Shown in pieces: positions 7,118 through 15,218 of a stretch of 64,000 nt of DNA. The stretch is from DASSUW01 sp963830725 (GTDB taxonomy: Bacteria; Actinomycetota; Thermoleophilia; Solirubrobacterales; Solirubrobacteraceae). The notes beneath the pieces were generated by a model that was not told the origin of the DNA, did no database searches, and saw nothing but the letters and a program-made list of their open reading frames with translations. The position numbers were made by a program, and so were the translations under genes. Position 1 is the stretch's first letter, and every line of letters begins with the position of its first letter. The stretch covers positions 394,537 through 458,536 of the forward strand of contig CAWHNO010000013.1 of assembly GCA_963830725.1 (NCBI GenBank), given 5' to 3'.

Positions 7118-9853
7118 ATGGAGCTTCGGGTCCTGGGCCCGCTGGAGGCCATCGACGGCACGACGCCGGTCCCGCTCGGCGGGCGCAAGGCGCGCGCGCT
7201 GCTCGCCCGGCTCGCGCTCGATGCCAACCGGACGGTCGCCGTCCAGCGGCTGGTCGACGACCTGTGGGGCGACGAGGTCCCCGAGTCGGCGGCCAAGATG
7301 GTGCAGATCTACGTCTCGCAGCTGCGCAAGGTGCTGCCCGAGGGCGTGCTGCACACGCGCGCGCCCGGCTACCTGCTCGAGCTCGAGCCGGAGGCCGTGG
7401 ACGTCACGCGCTTCACCCTGCTGCGCGCGCAGGGGCGCGCCGCGCTCAGCGCGGGCGATCCGGAGACCGCCGCCGCACGGCTGAGCGCGGCGCTCGCGCT
7501 GTGGCGCGGCCCGGCGCTCGCGGAGTTCTCGGAGCCGTTCGCCGGCGTGGAGGCCGCCCACCTCGAGGAGCTTCGCCTCGTCTGCCTCGAGGAGCGCATC
7601 GAGGCCGACCTCGGCCGCGGGCTGAACGCCGACGTCGTCGGCGAGCTCGAGGCGCTCGTCGCCCGCCATCCGCTGCGCGAGTCGCTGCACCGGCAGCTGA
7701 CGCTGGCGCTCTACCGATCGGCGCGGCAGGCCGAGGCGCTCGCGGCGTACGAGCGCTTCCGGAGCAAACTCGACGAGGAGCTCGGGATCGAGCCCTCGGC
7801 GGCGCTGAAGGCGCTGCATCAGCAGATCCTCAACCAGGACCCGCGGCTCGAGCTCGACACCCCGCGGCCCGACGCCGTCCCGCGCCGGCCGGCGCCACGC
7901 GAGCAGGAGCACTTCGTCGGGCGCGCGGAGGAGCTCAGCCGTCTCGAGGCGGCGCTCGACGCCGCGGCCGCGGGCGCGGGCAGCACCGTGTTCGTCGCCG
8001 GGCACGCCGGGATCGGCAAGACGCGCCTGACCGCCGAGCTCGCCACCCGCGGGCGCGCCCGCGGCTCGACGGTGCTGGCGGGACGCTGCATCCAGCTCGT
8101 CGGCAGCGGGCTCTCGTACCTGCCGGTCGTCGAGGCGCTGCGGCCGCTGCGCGATTCCTCGGACCTCGCTGAGCTCGCGCCCACGCTGCGCGAGCTGCCG
8201 CGGCTCATGCCCGACCTCGGCACCGCGGTCGCGCCCGTCGCCGCAGCGCGCTCCGACTCGCGGCTCGGCCTCTTCGAGGAGGTGCTCCGCGTGCTCGGGC
8301 ACCTCGGCGGCGCGGCGCCGGTGCTGCTCGTGCTCGAGGACCTCCAATGGGCGGACGAGTCGACGCTCGACCTCGTCGCCTTCCTCGGGCATGCGATCGC
8401 AGACCGGCGGATCCTGCTGGTCGCCACGTACCGCAGCGACGAGGTCCGTCCCGGCGATCACCTCTACCGCCTGGCGAGCGGGCTCGCCACCGGGGGCGCC
8501 GGGCAGGCGCTGACGCTCGCGCCGCTCTCCGACGGCGACATCGAGGCGCTGATCGCCGCCACCGGGCCGCTGGCGCCCGAGCTCGCGGCCGGGATCGCCG
8601 CGCGCTCCGAGGGGAACCCGTTCTTCGCGCGCGAGCTGATCGCCGCCGCGCGGCGCGGCGAGACGGCGCTGCCGCCGGTGCTGCGCGACGTGCTGCTCGG
8701 GCACATCTCGGGGTTGCCGGCGAACGCCCGCTCGGTCCTGCGCGTGGCGGCCGCGGCGGGGCGCGACGTCGCGTACGGCCTGCTCGCCGCGGTGATGCCG
8801 CTGGGCGAGCTGCAGCTCGCGGGCGCGCTTCGGGAGGCCGTCGAAGGCGACGTGCTGGCGCCGGACCAGGGAACGGGCACCTTCCGCTTCCGTCACGCGC
8901 TGTTCGCCGAGGCCGTCTACAGCACGCTGCTGCCCGGCGAGCGCGAGGTGCTGCACGAGCGGTTGGCGCGCACGCTCACCGAGAGCCCGGAGCTGGCGGC
9001 GAGCGGCGCCGCCGCGGCGGAAGCGGCCGAGCACTGGGTGGCCGCGGGCCGCCCGGTGGAGGCGCTCGGCGCCTCGCTGCAGGCGGCCAAGGACGCGGAG
9101 GCCGTGTCCGGCCTGACAGAGGCGCTGCGGCACGTGGAGCGCGTGCTCGAGCTGTGGGACCTGGTGCCCACCCCCGAGCAGCTCTCGGGCGTCGCGCTGC
9201 CCTCCGTGCTGGCCTGGGCCGCCGAGCTGGCGGGCCAGTCGGGCCAGCGCGAGCACGAGCTGGACGCGCGCATTCTCGTCGGCATCCTCGACCCCGGCGA
9301 GACCCGTAGCGTCGACGCGGTCGCCGAGCGGCTCGGCGTGAGCGTGGAGGCTGCGGGCTCCTGGCTCGCGGCGCTCGAGCGCGAGGGCATGGTGGAGCGG
9401 GTCGACGACGGCCGATTCCGCGCCGCTGAGCTGGCGGTCTCGGAGGCGCGCCGCCTCTACCCGACCGTCGTCGTGCTCGAGAGCCTGGCCGTGCGGCAGA
9501 TGCCGCGCCTCGACGGCGCGGCGCTGGACGCGCTGCGCGCTGCCAACGACCGCCTGCGGGCCGCGGTCGACGACCCGTCGGCGGCGATCGCGGCCGACGA
9601 CGACTTCCACCGCGTGCTCACGTCCGGCTGCGGCAACGAGCACCTGCTGGCCGCGCTCGGCCCCGTCCGGCGCGCGCTCCTGCGCTACGAGCGGGTCTAC
9701 ATGCGCGAGCCGGTGCGGGTCGAGCGCTCGGTCGCCCAGCACGAGGGGGTCATCGAGGCGCTGGAGCGCGGCGACCACGCCGACGCCGCGCAGCGCGTGC
9801 GCGGCAACCTCCTGGGCGGGCTGCCGGATCTGAAGGAAGCGCTCGAGCGCTGA
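7118..9853 (+). CDS. BTAD/AAA regulator fused to a GntR-like HTH and FCD domain
   Basis: A 911-aa protein. Residues 1-95 are an OmpR/SARP-type winged HTH (MELRVLGPLEAIDG..GGRKARALLARL). Residues ~98-240 are the bacterial transcriptional activation domain (ELGIEPSAALKALHQQIL). Residues ~265-700 form an AAA/STAND ATPase with Walker A GHAGIGKTRL near 295 and Walker B LLVLEDLQWADE near 405. Instead of ending in TPR repeats, it continues into an HTH near 727-765 (SVDAVAERLGVSVEAAGSWL) and a helical C-terminal domain. That domain carries DDDFHRVL (~828) and SVAQHEGVIEALERGD (~871), the metal-binding pattern of FCD domains of GntR/FadR repressors. The frame is continuous throughout. It probably controls the OsmC/acyl-CoA dehydrogenase pair just downstream. 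Confidence 0.85.
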   Translation: MELRVLGPLEAIDGTTPVPLGGRKARALLARLALDANRTVAVQRLVDDLWGDEVPESAAKMVQIYVSQLRKVLPEGVLHTRAPGYLLELEPEAVDVTRFTLLRAQGRAALSAGDPETAAARLSAALALWRGPALAEFSEPFAGVEAAHLEELRLVCLEERIEADLGRGLNADVVGELEALVARHPLRESLHRQLTLALYRSARQAEALAAYERFRSKLDEELGIEPSAALKALHQQILNQDPRLELDTPRPDAVPRRPAPREQEHFVGRAEELSRLEAALDAAAAGAGSTVFVAGHAGIGKTRLTAELATRGRARGSTVLAGRCIQLVGSGLSYLPVVEALRPLRDSSDLAELAPTLRELPRLMPDLGTAVAPVAAARSDSRLGLFEEVLRVLGHLGGAAPVLLVLEDLQWADESTLDLVAFLGHAIADRRILLVATYRSDEVRPGDHLYRLASGLATGGAGQALTLAPLSDGDIEALIAATGPLAPELAAGIAARSEGNPFFARELIAAARRGETALPPVLRDVLLGHISGLPANARSVLRVAAAAGRDVAYGLLAAVMPLGELQLAGALREAVEGDVLAPDQGTGTFRFRHALFAEAVYSTLLPGEREVLHERLARTLTESPELAASGAAAAEAAEHWVAAGRPVEALGASLQAAKDAEAVSGLTEALRHVERVLELWDLVPTPEQLSGVALPSVLAWAAELAGQSGQREHELDARILVGILDPGETRSVDAVAERLGVSVEAAGSWLAALEREGMVERVDDGRFRAAELAVSEARRLYPTVVVLESLAVRQMPRLDGAALDALRAANDRLRAAVDDPSAAIAADDDFHRVLTSGCGNEHLLAALGPVRRALLRYERVYMREPVRVERSVAQHEGVIEALERGDHADAAQRVRGNLLGGLPDLKEALER

Positions 9854-9859
9854 ATTTAC

Positions 9860-9884
9860 GCGGTTGCTACCGAACGGCAACCGC
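9860..9884. promoter_or_regulatory. Inverted repeat upstream of the OsmC gene
   Basis: Perfect 8-bp arms (GCGGTTGC / GCAACCGC) separated by 9 bp, starting 7 bp after the stop of the fusion regulator and ending 55 bp before the OsmC start. FCD-type regulators bind short inverted repeats, so this could be its operator. A weak terminator hairpin is the alternative, but there is no T-tract. Confidence 0.4.
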
Positions 9885-9939
9885 GGCCCGTTCTGCTCCT
9901 CGCCGAGTTCTCCCCGTCCTCCTCGAAGGAGCTCCCGCC

Positions 9940-10509
9940 ATGACGAAGGTCCTCGACCGGATCCGCAACGGCGTCGACAGCGAGCAGATGTACGGCACGC
10001 TCGACGCCATCAAGGCCAACCCCGAGCTCGGCATCTTCCAGTTCCGGGCCCGCAACCACTGGATCGACGGCTCCCACAACCGCTCGACGATCCGTGGCTT
10101 CTATGGCGCGGGTCAGGAGGACGTCACGCGCGCCGAGTCGTTCGTGATCGACGCCGGCGAGCCGGCGATCCTGCTCGGCTCGGACACCGGCGCCAACCCC
10201 GCCGAGCACCTGCTGCACGCGCTCGCCGCCTGCCTGACGACGTCGCTGGTATACGTCGCCGCCGCCCGTGGCGTGCGGCTCACCGAGGTCGAGTCCTCGC
10301 TCGAAGGCGACATGGACGTGCGCGGCTGCCTCGGCCTCTCGGACGAGGTGCGCAACGGCTTCGACCGCATCCGCGTCTCGTTCCGCGTGCGCGGCGACGC
10401 GCCGGCGGACAAGCTGCGCGAGGTCGTCGAACGCGCTCAGGCACGGTCGGCGGTCTTCGACATGGTCAGCCACGGCGTGCCGGTCGAAGTCGGCGTCGTC
10501 ACGGCCTGA
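9940..10509 (+). CDS. OsmC-family protein
   Basis: A 189-aa OsmC/Ohr-fold protein. The conserved core NPAEHLLHALAACLTTSL places a reactive-type cysteine at residue 98. A second cysteine is at 130 (RGCLGLSD), and the C-terminal helix RAQARSAVFDMV is typical. Family members reduce organic hydroperoxides, or are redox-active proteins of less certain role; this long form with a ~50-residue N-terminal extension is of the less characterised kind. It lies 6 bp from the acyl-CoA dehydrogenase gene and very probably shares its transcript. Confidence 0.88.
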   Translation: MTKVLDRIRNGVDSEQMYGTLDAIKANPELGIFQFRARNHWIDGSHNRSTIRGFYGAGQEDVTRAESFVIDAGEPAILLGSDTGANPAEHLLHALAACLTTSLVYVAAARGVRLTEVESSLEGDMDVRGCLGLSDEVRNGFDRIRVSFRVRGDAPADKLREVVERAQARSAVFDMVSHGVPVEVGVVTA

Positions 10510-10515
10510 TCCGTC

Positions 10516-11730
10516 GTGTTCGACCTCACCGCCAGGACCGAGCCGGGCGCACACCTCGTGCGCCTGGCCGAGTCCCTCTCCGAGGAGCTCGCGGGAAGCG
10601 CCGGCCTCCACGACCGCGATGCGACGTTCCCCCACGCGAGCATCGACCTCCTCAAGGACGCGGGCTACTTCACCGCGCCGATCCCCGCCGAGCACGGCGG
10701 GCTGGGCGTCGCGTCCGTCCATGACCTCGTCGTCGCGTCGAGCCGGCTGGCGCGCGGCGACGCGTCGGTCGCGATCGGCGTGAACATGCACCTGGTCCTG
10801 TTGCTGAACATCGTCCGCCGCTGGCAGATGGCCGTCGCCGGCGGGGACGAGCGGCGGATGCGCGCCTTCGGCGCCTCGATGGCCGAGGTCGCGCGCGACG
10901 GCGTCGTCATGGTCGCGGCGATCAGCGAGCGCAGCCAGGACCTGACCCGTCCGCAGACGACCGCGACGCGGACGCCCGCGGGCTGGCGCATCGACGGCCG
11001 CAAGGCGTTCTGCACGATGTCGCCGGCGGCCACGGTGCTCGTCACCGCCGTCACGTACGTGGACGATCACGGAGCGGAGCGCTACGGGTACGCCCAGATC
11101 CCCGCGGACACGCCGGGCGTCCACATCCTCGGCGACTGGGACGCCCTCGGTATGCGCGCGTCGGGCAGCCACTCCGTCAGCTTCGACGGAGTCGAGCTGC
11201 CGGCCAGGGCGCTGCGCGGCGGCTTCGCGACCGGCGACGCGGCCGCGTTCATGGACCGCAACCTGAGCGCCGGTCTCTTCCACGCGTCGGCGTCGCTCGG
11301 GATCGCCGAGTCGGCCTCGGGCGCCGCCACCCGCTCGCTCGCGAGCCGCGGTGAGCCGGACGCGCGGGCGCGCATGCTGATCGCCGAGAACGTCATCGCG
11401 CTCGGGGCGTGCCGTGCCACGATCGCCCGCGGCGCCTCGCTGATCGACGAGCTGTACGCCGCCCACTCGGCGGCGGACGCGCCGGACGCGGACCTGATCG
11501 CCGTGTTCGCCGAGGCGCAGGCGGCGAAGACGTTCGTCAACGAGACGGCGACGCGGATCGTCGACCGGGCGCTCGCCCTGTCCGGCGGCGCCGGCTACCT
11601 CAACGGCAGCCCGCTCGCGCGCGCGTACCGCGACGTGCGGGCCGGTGCCTTCATGCACCCGCTGGGCTCCAACCGCGCCTACGAGCTGCTCGGCGACGTC
11701 GCGCTCGGGCGCCCACCCGTCCTGCGCTGA
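10516..11730 (+). CDS. Acyl-CoA dehydrogenase-family flavoprotein
   Basis: A 404-aa protein starting at GTG 10516, 6 bp after the OsmC stop. Signatures are PIPAEHGGLG near 56, a middle domain with GWRIDGRKAFCTMSPAA and WDALGMRASGSHSVSFDGVEL, and a C-terminal helical domain with SGGAGYLNGSPLARAYRDVRAG. The usual catalytic glutamate motif is not obvious. The architecture is also compatible with DszC/flavin-monooxygenase-like members of the same fold, which act on non-CoA substrates. Pairing with OsmC suggests oxidative or xenobiotic chemistry, which is inference. Confidence 0.85.
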   Translation: MFDLTARTEPGAHLVRLAESLSEELAGSAGLHDRDATFPHASIDLLKDAGYFTAPIPAEHGGLGVASVHDLVVASSRLARGDASVAIGVNMHLVLLLNIVRRWQMAVAGGDERRMRAFGASMAEVARDGVVMVAAISERSQDLTRPQTTATRTPAGWRIDGRKAFCTMSPAATVLVTAVTYVDDHGAERYGYAQIPADTPGVHILGDWDALGMRASGSHSVSFDGVELPARALRGGFATGDAAAFMDRNLSAGLFHASASLGIAESASGAATRSLASRGEPDARARMLIAENVIALGACRATIARGASLIDELYAAHSAADAPDADLIAVFAEAQAAKTFVNETATRIVDRALALSGGAGYLNGSPLARAYRDVRAGAFMHPLGSNRAYELLGDVALGRPPVLR

Positions 11731-11737
11731 CGAATAC

Positions 11738-12547
11738 CTACTCGTCGTCGGCGTCCGCCGCTGACGGCGCCTGCTGGGCGAGCATCTCCTCCGCCTCGGC
11801 GATCGCCGCCTGCACCACCGCGCTCTCGAGCAGCCCCGAGACGGCCAGCGCGTCGATCGCGTCGGCCGCCTCGGGCTCGTGCACGAAGCCCTTGTCGACC
11901 AGCACCTTGACGACCTGCACCGCGGCGCGGGTGCGCTCCTCGACCGAGCTGTCCGCGCGCGCCGCGAGGGTCTCCAGCGCGTCGACGAGGGCGGCGCCGC
12001 GCGCCGCCTCGGCGAGCTCGATCGCCGCTTCCGCGTCGGCCCGCGCCTGCAGCTCGGCGCCGACGATCATCACGACCTCGGGCGTCAGGTAGCCCTGGCC
12101 GAGCAGCCGCCCGCCCGCCTCGATCACGGCCTCGCGCAGGCGCGCCGCCCACAGGTGCTCGATCAGGACGACCGCCGCGTGGTCGCCCGGCTCGATCTCG
12201 TCGGTGAGCCGGCGCAGGTCCTCCAGCGCGAAGCCGGCGGTCCGCGCCAGCGCCTCGGCCGGCGTGCGCGCGCCGTTGCCGGCGCCACCGTTGGCCCCGA
12301 GGAGATGCGCGATCGCCCGGTCCGGCGGCGGATCGCGCAGCAGGGGATTGAGGTCCACCTCGGTCAGCCGGCCGTCCGCCGAGCGGGTGAACAGCCGCGC
12401 GTCCAGCACGCGGATCATGCCGCGGCCGCGCAGGTCGGCGAGTTCGCGCGCGATCTCGCCGCGGAAGCGCTCGGTCGTCTCGAACCCGACCAGCACGAGC
12501 TGCAGCGGACCGATGTTTTCGAAGTCTGGGCTCACGGTGGGCAACAT
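11738..12547 (-). CDS. DUF6325-family protein, long form
   Basis: A 269-aa protein starting at ATG 12547 (MLPTVSPDFENIGPLQLVLVGFE). The first ~125 residues match the DUF6325 pattern: a GPLQLVLVGFE opening, a DLRGRGMIRVLDARLF segment, and IEPGDHAAVVLIEHLWAARL. A second part (~150-269) is alanine-rich, coiled-coil-like helix. The short paralogue at 27758-28204 has only the first part. Function is unknown; such proteins often sit beside SHOCT proteins. Palindromic site D lies 23 bp upstream of the start, consistent with regulation through it. Confidence 0.8.
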   Translation of the reverse strand: MLPTVSPDFENIGPLQLVLVGFETTERFRGEIARELADLRGRGMIRVLDARLFTRSADGRLTEVDLNPLLRDPPPDRAIAHLLGANGGAGNGARTPAEALARTAGFALEDLRRLTDEIEPGDHAAVVLIEHLWAARLREAVIEAGGRLLGQGYLTPEVVMIVGAELQARADAEAAIELAEAARGAALVDALETLAARADSSVEERTRAAVQVVKVLVDKGFVHEPEAADAIDALAVSGLLESAVVQAAIAEAEEMLAQQAPSAADADDE

Positions 12548-12570
12548 CGCACGGCGCCGGGTGGCCGACA

Positions 12571-12587
12571 ACACCCGAGCCGGGTGA
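12571..12587. promoter_or_regulatory. Palindromic site D (ACACCC-N5-GGGTGA)
   Basis: Five of six left-arm bases and all right-arm bases match sites A and B, with the same 5-bp spacer. It lies 23 bp upstream of the DUF6325 start (minus strand) and 6 bp from the end of the upstream small gene. Confidence 0.5.
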
Positions 12588-12592
12588 TTCGC

Positions 12593-12835
12593 TCAGACGA
12601 CGGGGTCGGGATAGATGCGCAGCGGCGGCAGCGCGTCGGCCCAGCCATCCAGGGTTCGCGCCCACTCGAGCACGTGCTCCGCCTCCACGGCGGTCACCTC
12701 GACGCGCGACCGGCCGCTGAGCAGGGCGCGGAACGCGGGCGGCGCCGCGGCACCGGCGCGCTCGGCGCCGGACCACCACATCGTCGAGCGGGCATCGGGG
12801 CAGAGACGGATGGCGTAGTACGAGGGCGTGTCCAT
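12593..12835 (-). CDS. Hypothetical 80-aa protein
   Basis: Starts MDTPSYYAIRLCPDARSTMWW and ends in LPPLRIYPDPVV. There are no membrane helices or recognisable domain. The tryptophan-rich start and a central SRVEVTAVEAEHVLEWARTL helix suggest a small folded protein. It is upstream of, and co-directional with, the DUF6325 gene, but palindromic site D lies between them, so they may have separate promoters. Codon usage fits the neighbours, so I regard it as real, of unknown function. Confidence 0.55.
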   Translation of the reverse strand: MDTPSYYAIRLCPDARSTMWWSGAERAGAAAPPAFRALLSGRSRVEVTAVEAEHVLEWARTLDGWADALPPLRIYPDPVV

Positions 12836-12921
12836 GGACGCGCGTCAGTTTAGTGACAGCTGACAACGTTGCCAAGATATTCCGCCGGAACGCGGACTAT
12901 TTCGAGGCCAGGCGCGCATGG

Positions 12922-14241
12922 TCAGCGCGAAGGCGCTCGCGCCGCTGCTCGAGCGCCTCTCCGCCTGAGAACGCGAGAACGAGTCGCCGCGGGCTCGTTA
13001 CGTGCCGGCATGACGGAGTCCGCGGCGGCGTGCTGGCGGCGCGATAGCCCGACGAACGGGATCGCGAGGGCGGAGATGCCCGCCGCCACCACGTACGAGC
13101 TCCCGTATCCCCAGACGTCGGCGGCGCGGCCGAGCGCCGGCTGGGCCCAGACGCCTCCGCTCGAGGCCATCAATGAGTCGAACGAGAGGATCGTCGCCCG
13201 CTGCTGCGAGGGGATCAGGCCGTTGAGGTAGGCCTGGCGGATCGGTGTGGCCGCCGCGAAGAGCAGTCCCCAGCCGGCCGTCAGGACGATCACCGCGGCG
13301 AAGCTCTCGGCGACCCCGATCAGCGCGAGCGCGACGGCGTCCAGCCCGGCGGTCAGGAGCAGCGCCGAGGTGCGCCGGCGGAACAGGCGGCGAATGCGCG
13401 GCGCCGCGACCCCGCCGAGGATCTGCGCACCCGCGACGATCGCGGCCACCAGGCCGGCGATCTGGTACGCGTCCGGGTCGCCGTAGAGCTCGAGCAGGTA
13501 CGGCTGGAGCGCGTAGAAGCTGTAGATGCCGACGCCGCCCGTGAAGAGCGCCTGCACCATCAGCCACTTGACGGCCGGCACGCGCCAGCCGTGCTCGATC
13601 GACGCGGACGCGATCCCGCGCATCTCGGCCAGCGGGCGGCCGCCGCGCTTAGGCGTGAAGCCGATGTCGTGCATCAGCCGGAACGCGACGGCGAAGGTGA
13701 CGAGCAGGATCGCGCCGCGGACCACGAACGGCACGCCGAGGCCGGCATGCTGGGCGATCAGCCCACCGGCGAGCGAGCCGGTGAGCATCGCCGCCCCGCT
13801 GACCATCTGGCCGCGCCCGAACACGGTCTCCATGTCGCCGCTGTAGCCGGTGGCGGTGAGCGCGTCGACGAGCCACGCCTCGACCGCGCCGGAGAAGAAC
13901 GTGAAGCCGAGGCCGAGCAGCATCGACACTGCCGCCCACTGCCAGAACGGTGCCTCGATCTGCCACAGCAGCACGTACAGCAGCGTCGAGGCCGTCAGCG
14001 TGAGCGTGCCGAGCAGGTAGGAGGCGCGGCGGCCGACGGTGTCGGCGACGATCCCGGTCGGGACCTCGAACACGACCATGCCGGCGGTGAAGAACGCGTT
14101 GGCGGCGAAGGCTTCGAGGTTCGTCAGCCCGGCGTCGAGCAGGAAGATCGTATTGATGCCCCAGATCAGCGATGCGGCCAGCGTGTTGCCGAGCAGGAGC
14201 CCGAGGTAGATGCGCTGGATCGAGCGGGGCGATTCGGTCAC
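12922..14241 (-). CDS. MFS transporter
   Basis: A 439-aa protein starting at GTG 14241 (VTESPRSIQRIYLGLLLGN). It has twelve predicted helices and the MFS motif A-like loop FEVPTGIVADTVGRRASYLLG between helices 2 and 3, with a second-half counterpart around PRIRRLFRRRTSALL. Members of this DHA-like group export drugs or metabolites using the proton gradient. The substrate is not predictable. The upstream intergenic region is unusually AT-rich and holds a dyad at 14258-14278, suggesting repressor control. The basic C-terminal tail is arginine/alanine-rich and not conserved-looking. Confidence 0.88.
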   Translation of the reverse strand: MTESPRSIQRIYLGLLLGNTLAASLIWGINTIFLLDAGLTNLEAFAANAFFTAGMVVFEVPTGIVADTVGRRASYLLGTLTLTASTLLYVLLWQIEAPFWQWAAVSMLLGLGFTFFSGAVEAWLVDALTATGYSGDMETVFGRGQMVSGAAMLTGSLAGGLIAQHAGLGVPFVVRGAILLVTFAVAFRLMHDIGFTPKRGGRPLAEMRGIASASIEHGWRVPAVKWLMVQALFTGGVGIYSFYALQPYLLELYGDPDAYQIAGLVAAIVAGAQILGGVAAPRIRRLFRRRTSALLLTAGLDAVALALIGVAESFAAVIVLTAGWGLLFAAATPIRQAYLNGLIPSQQRATILSFDSLMASSGGVWAQPALGRAADVWGYGSSYVVAAGISALAIPFVGLSRRQHAAADSVMPARNEPAATRSRVLRRRGARAAARAPSR

Positions 14242-14257
14242 GGGCGTCCAATGATAC

Positions 14258-14278
14258 TTGCAGATACATATTTTGCAA
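14258..14278. promoter_or_regulatory. AT-rich dyad (TTGCA-N11-TGCAA) upstream of the MFS gene
   Basis: It begins 17 bp upstream of the GTG start in an AT-rich patch within otherwise GC-rich DNA. An overlapping smaller dyad (TTGC-AATA-GCAA) continues to about 14285. The layout suggests a MarR-, ArsR- or TetR-type operator overlapping the promoter. No such repressor gene is adjacent. Confidence 0.45.
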
Positions 14279-14382
14279 TAGCAAGAACAGTCCGGCCGCC
14301 AGCTCAGTGCTCGTCCGGCTTTGTCTCCCAGCGCGCGCAAGACCGGTCGCGCTGAGATCTCTCCACGCCCGTGCGAAGATCA

Positions 14383-14592
14383 GGCGGACGTCAACTGCGG
14401 CTGGGCAAGGGGCGGAGGAGCCGGCGGAGCCGGTCGTCCTCGGACGCGTGGCGCCTTGACCGGGATATGTCCGGTTAAGGCGCCATCCGCCGGCGCGTGG
14501 CGCGTTGACGTCGCTATTCGACGCAAACGCGCCAAGGCCACCGGCGCGCCCGACCTCGCCGCCCCCTTACCCAGCCACCGTTGACGTTCGCC
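14383..14592. repeat. ~210-bp structured inverted-repeat element (MITE-like or structured RNA)
   Basis: The outer arms 14383-14415 and 14559-14592 are inverted copies (about 29 of 34 positions match). Similarity appears to continue inward in patches. Inside are two hairpins in tandem. The first is 14449-14463 with 14471-14485: a 15-bp stem, one G-U if transcribed, 7-nt loop. The second is 14498-14513 with 14519-14534: a 16-bp stem, two mismatches, 5-nt loop. Both left arms share the word TGGCGC[C/G]TTGAC. No reading frame is supported. It lies between the MFS promoter and the 3' end of the LysE gene. It could be a non-autonomous mobile element or a structured RNA. Confidence 0.6.
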
Positions 14593-14607
14593 GGCGCTGT
14601 CGGCCGG

Positions 14608-15214
14608 CTAGCGGTCGACCGTGGCCAGGCGCAGCCCGAGCGCGACGAGCGCCGTGCCCATGACGGCGTCGATCGTGCGGCGCGCGCGCGGGCGCCGCAG
14701 CACGTCACCCGCGCGCGCGACCGCGAATGCGTAGGCGCTCAACCAGGTCAGCGTGAGCGCGCAGAACAGCAGGCCGAGGCCGAGCAGGACCGGGAACGAG
14801 TCGCCGAACTGCGGCAGCAGGCTGCTGAAGAACACCGCCATCTTCGGGTTGCCGAGGTTGCTGAGCAGGCCCTGGCGGAGCTCGTGATCGCCGCGACGCG
14901 CCGCGGGTGGGGTGGGCGGGCTCCGGCCGCCGGCGCACGGCGGCGAGCAGCGCCTGCGCGCCGAGGTAGATCAGGTAGGCCGCGCCGGCGAGCTTGAGCG
15001 CCACAAAGGCCGGCTCGGACGCCACGAGCAGCGCGGCCACGCCGGCGCTTGCGGCGAGCGCCCAGATCGCCTGCCCGGAGACGACCCCGACCGCGGTGCG
15101 GACGCCCGCGCGGCGGCCGCCGGCGAGGGTGTTGCGGACCGTCAGCGCGGTGTCCTGCCCCGGCGTCACGATCACCACGATCGCCACGCCCAGGAACGCG
15201 AGCAGCTCGGCCAT
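14608..15214 (-). CDS. LysE/RhtB-family exporter with one frame break
   Basis: The N-terminal frame (from ATG 15214) gives MAELLAFLGVAIVVIVTPGQ and the LysE-family TPGQD motif, followed by helices up to YLGAQALLAAVRRR. Around 14880-14920 the coding frame changes, and the C-terminal half continues as LRQGLLSNLGNPKMAVFFSS through to LGLRLATVDR. Together they make a normal ~200-aa LysE translocator with six helices, exporting amino acids or similar solutes. The join is clean, so a sequencing indel is more likely than a dead gene. It follows the epimerase-like gene by 4 bp on the same strand. Confidence 0.75.
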
Positions 15215-15218
15215 CCCG

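Noticed and set aside
7106..9880. 924-codon minus-strand frame opposite the BTAD fusion regulator
   Set aside because: Shadow of a gene with strong domain evidence on the plus strand; composition is typical of antisense frames.
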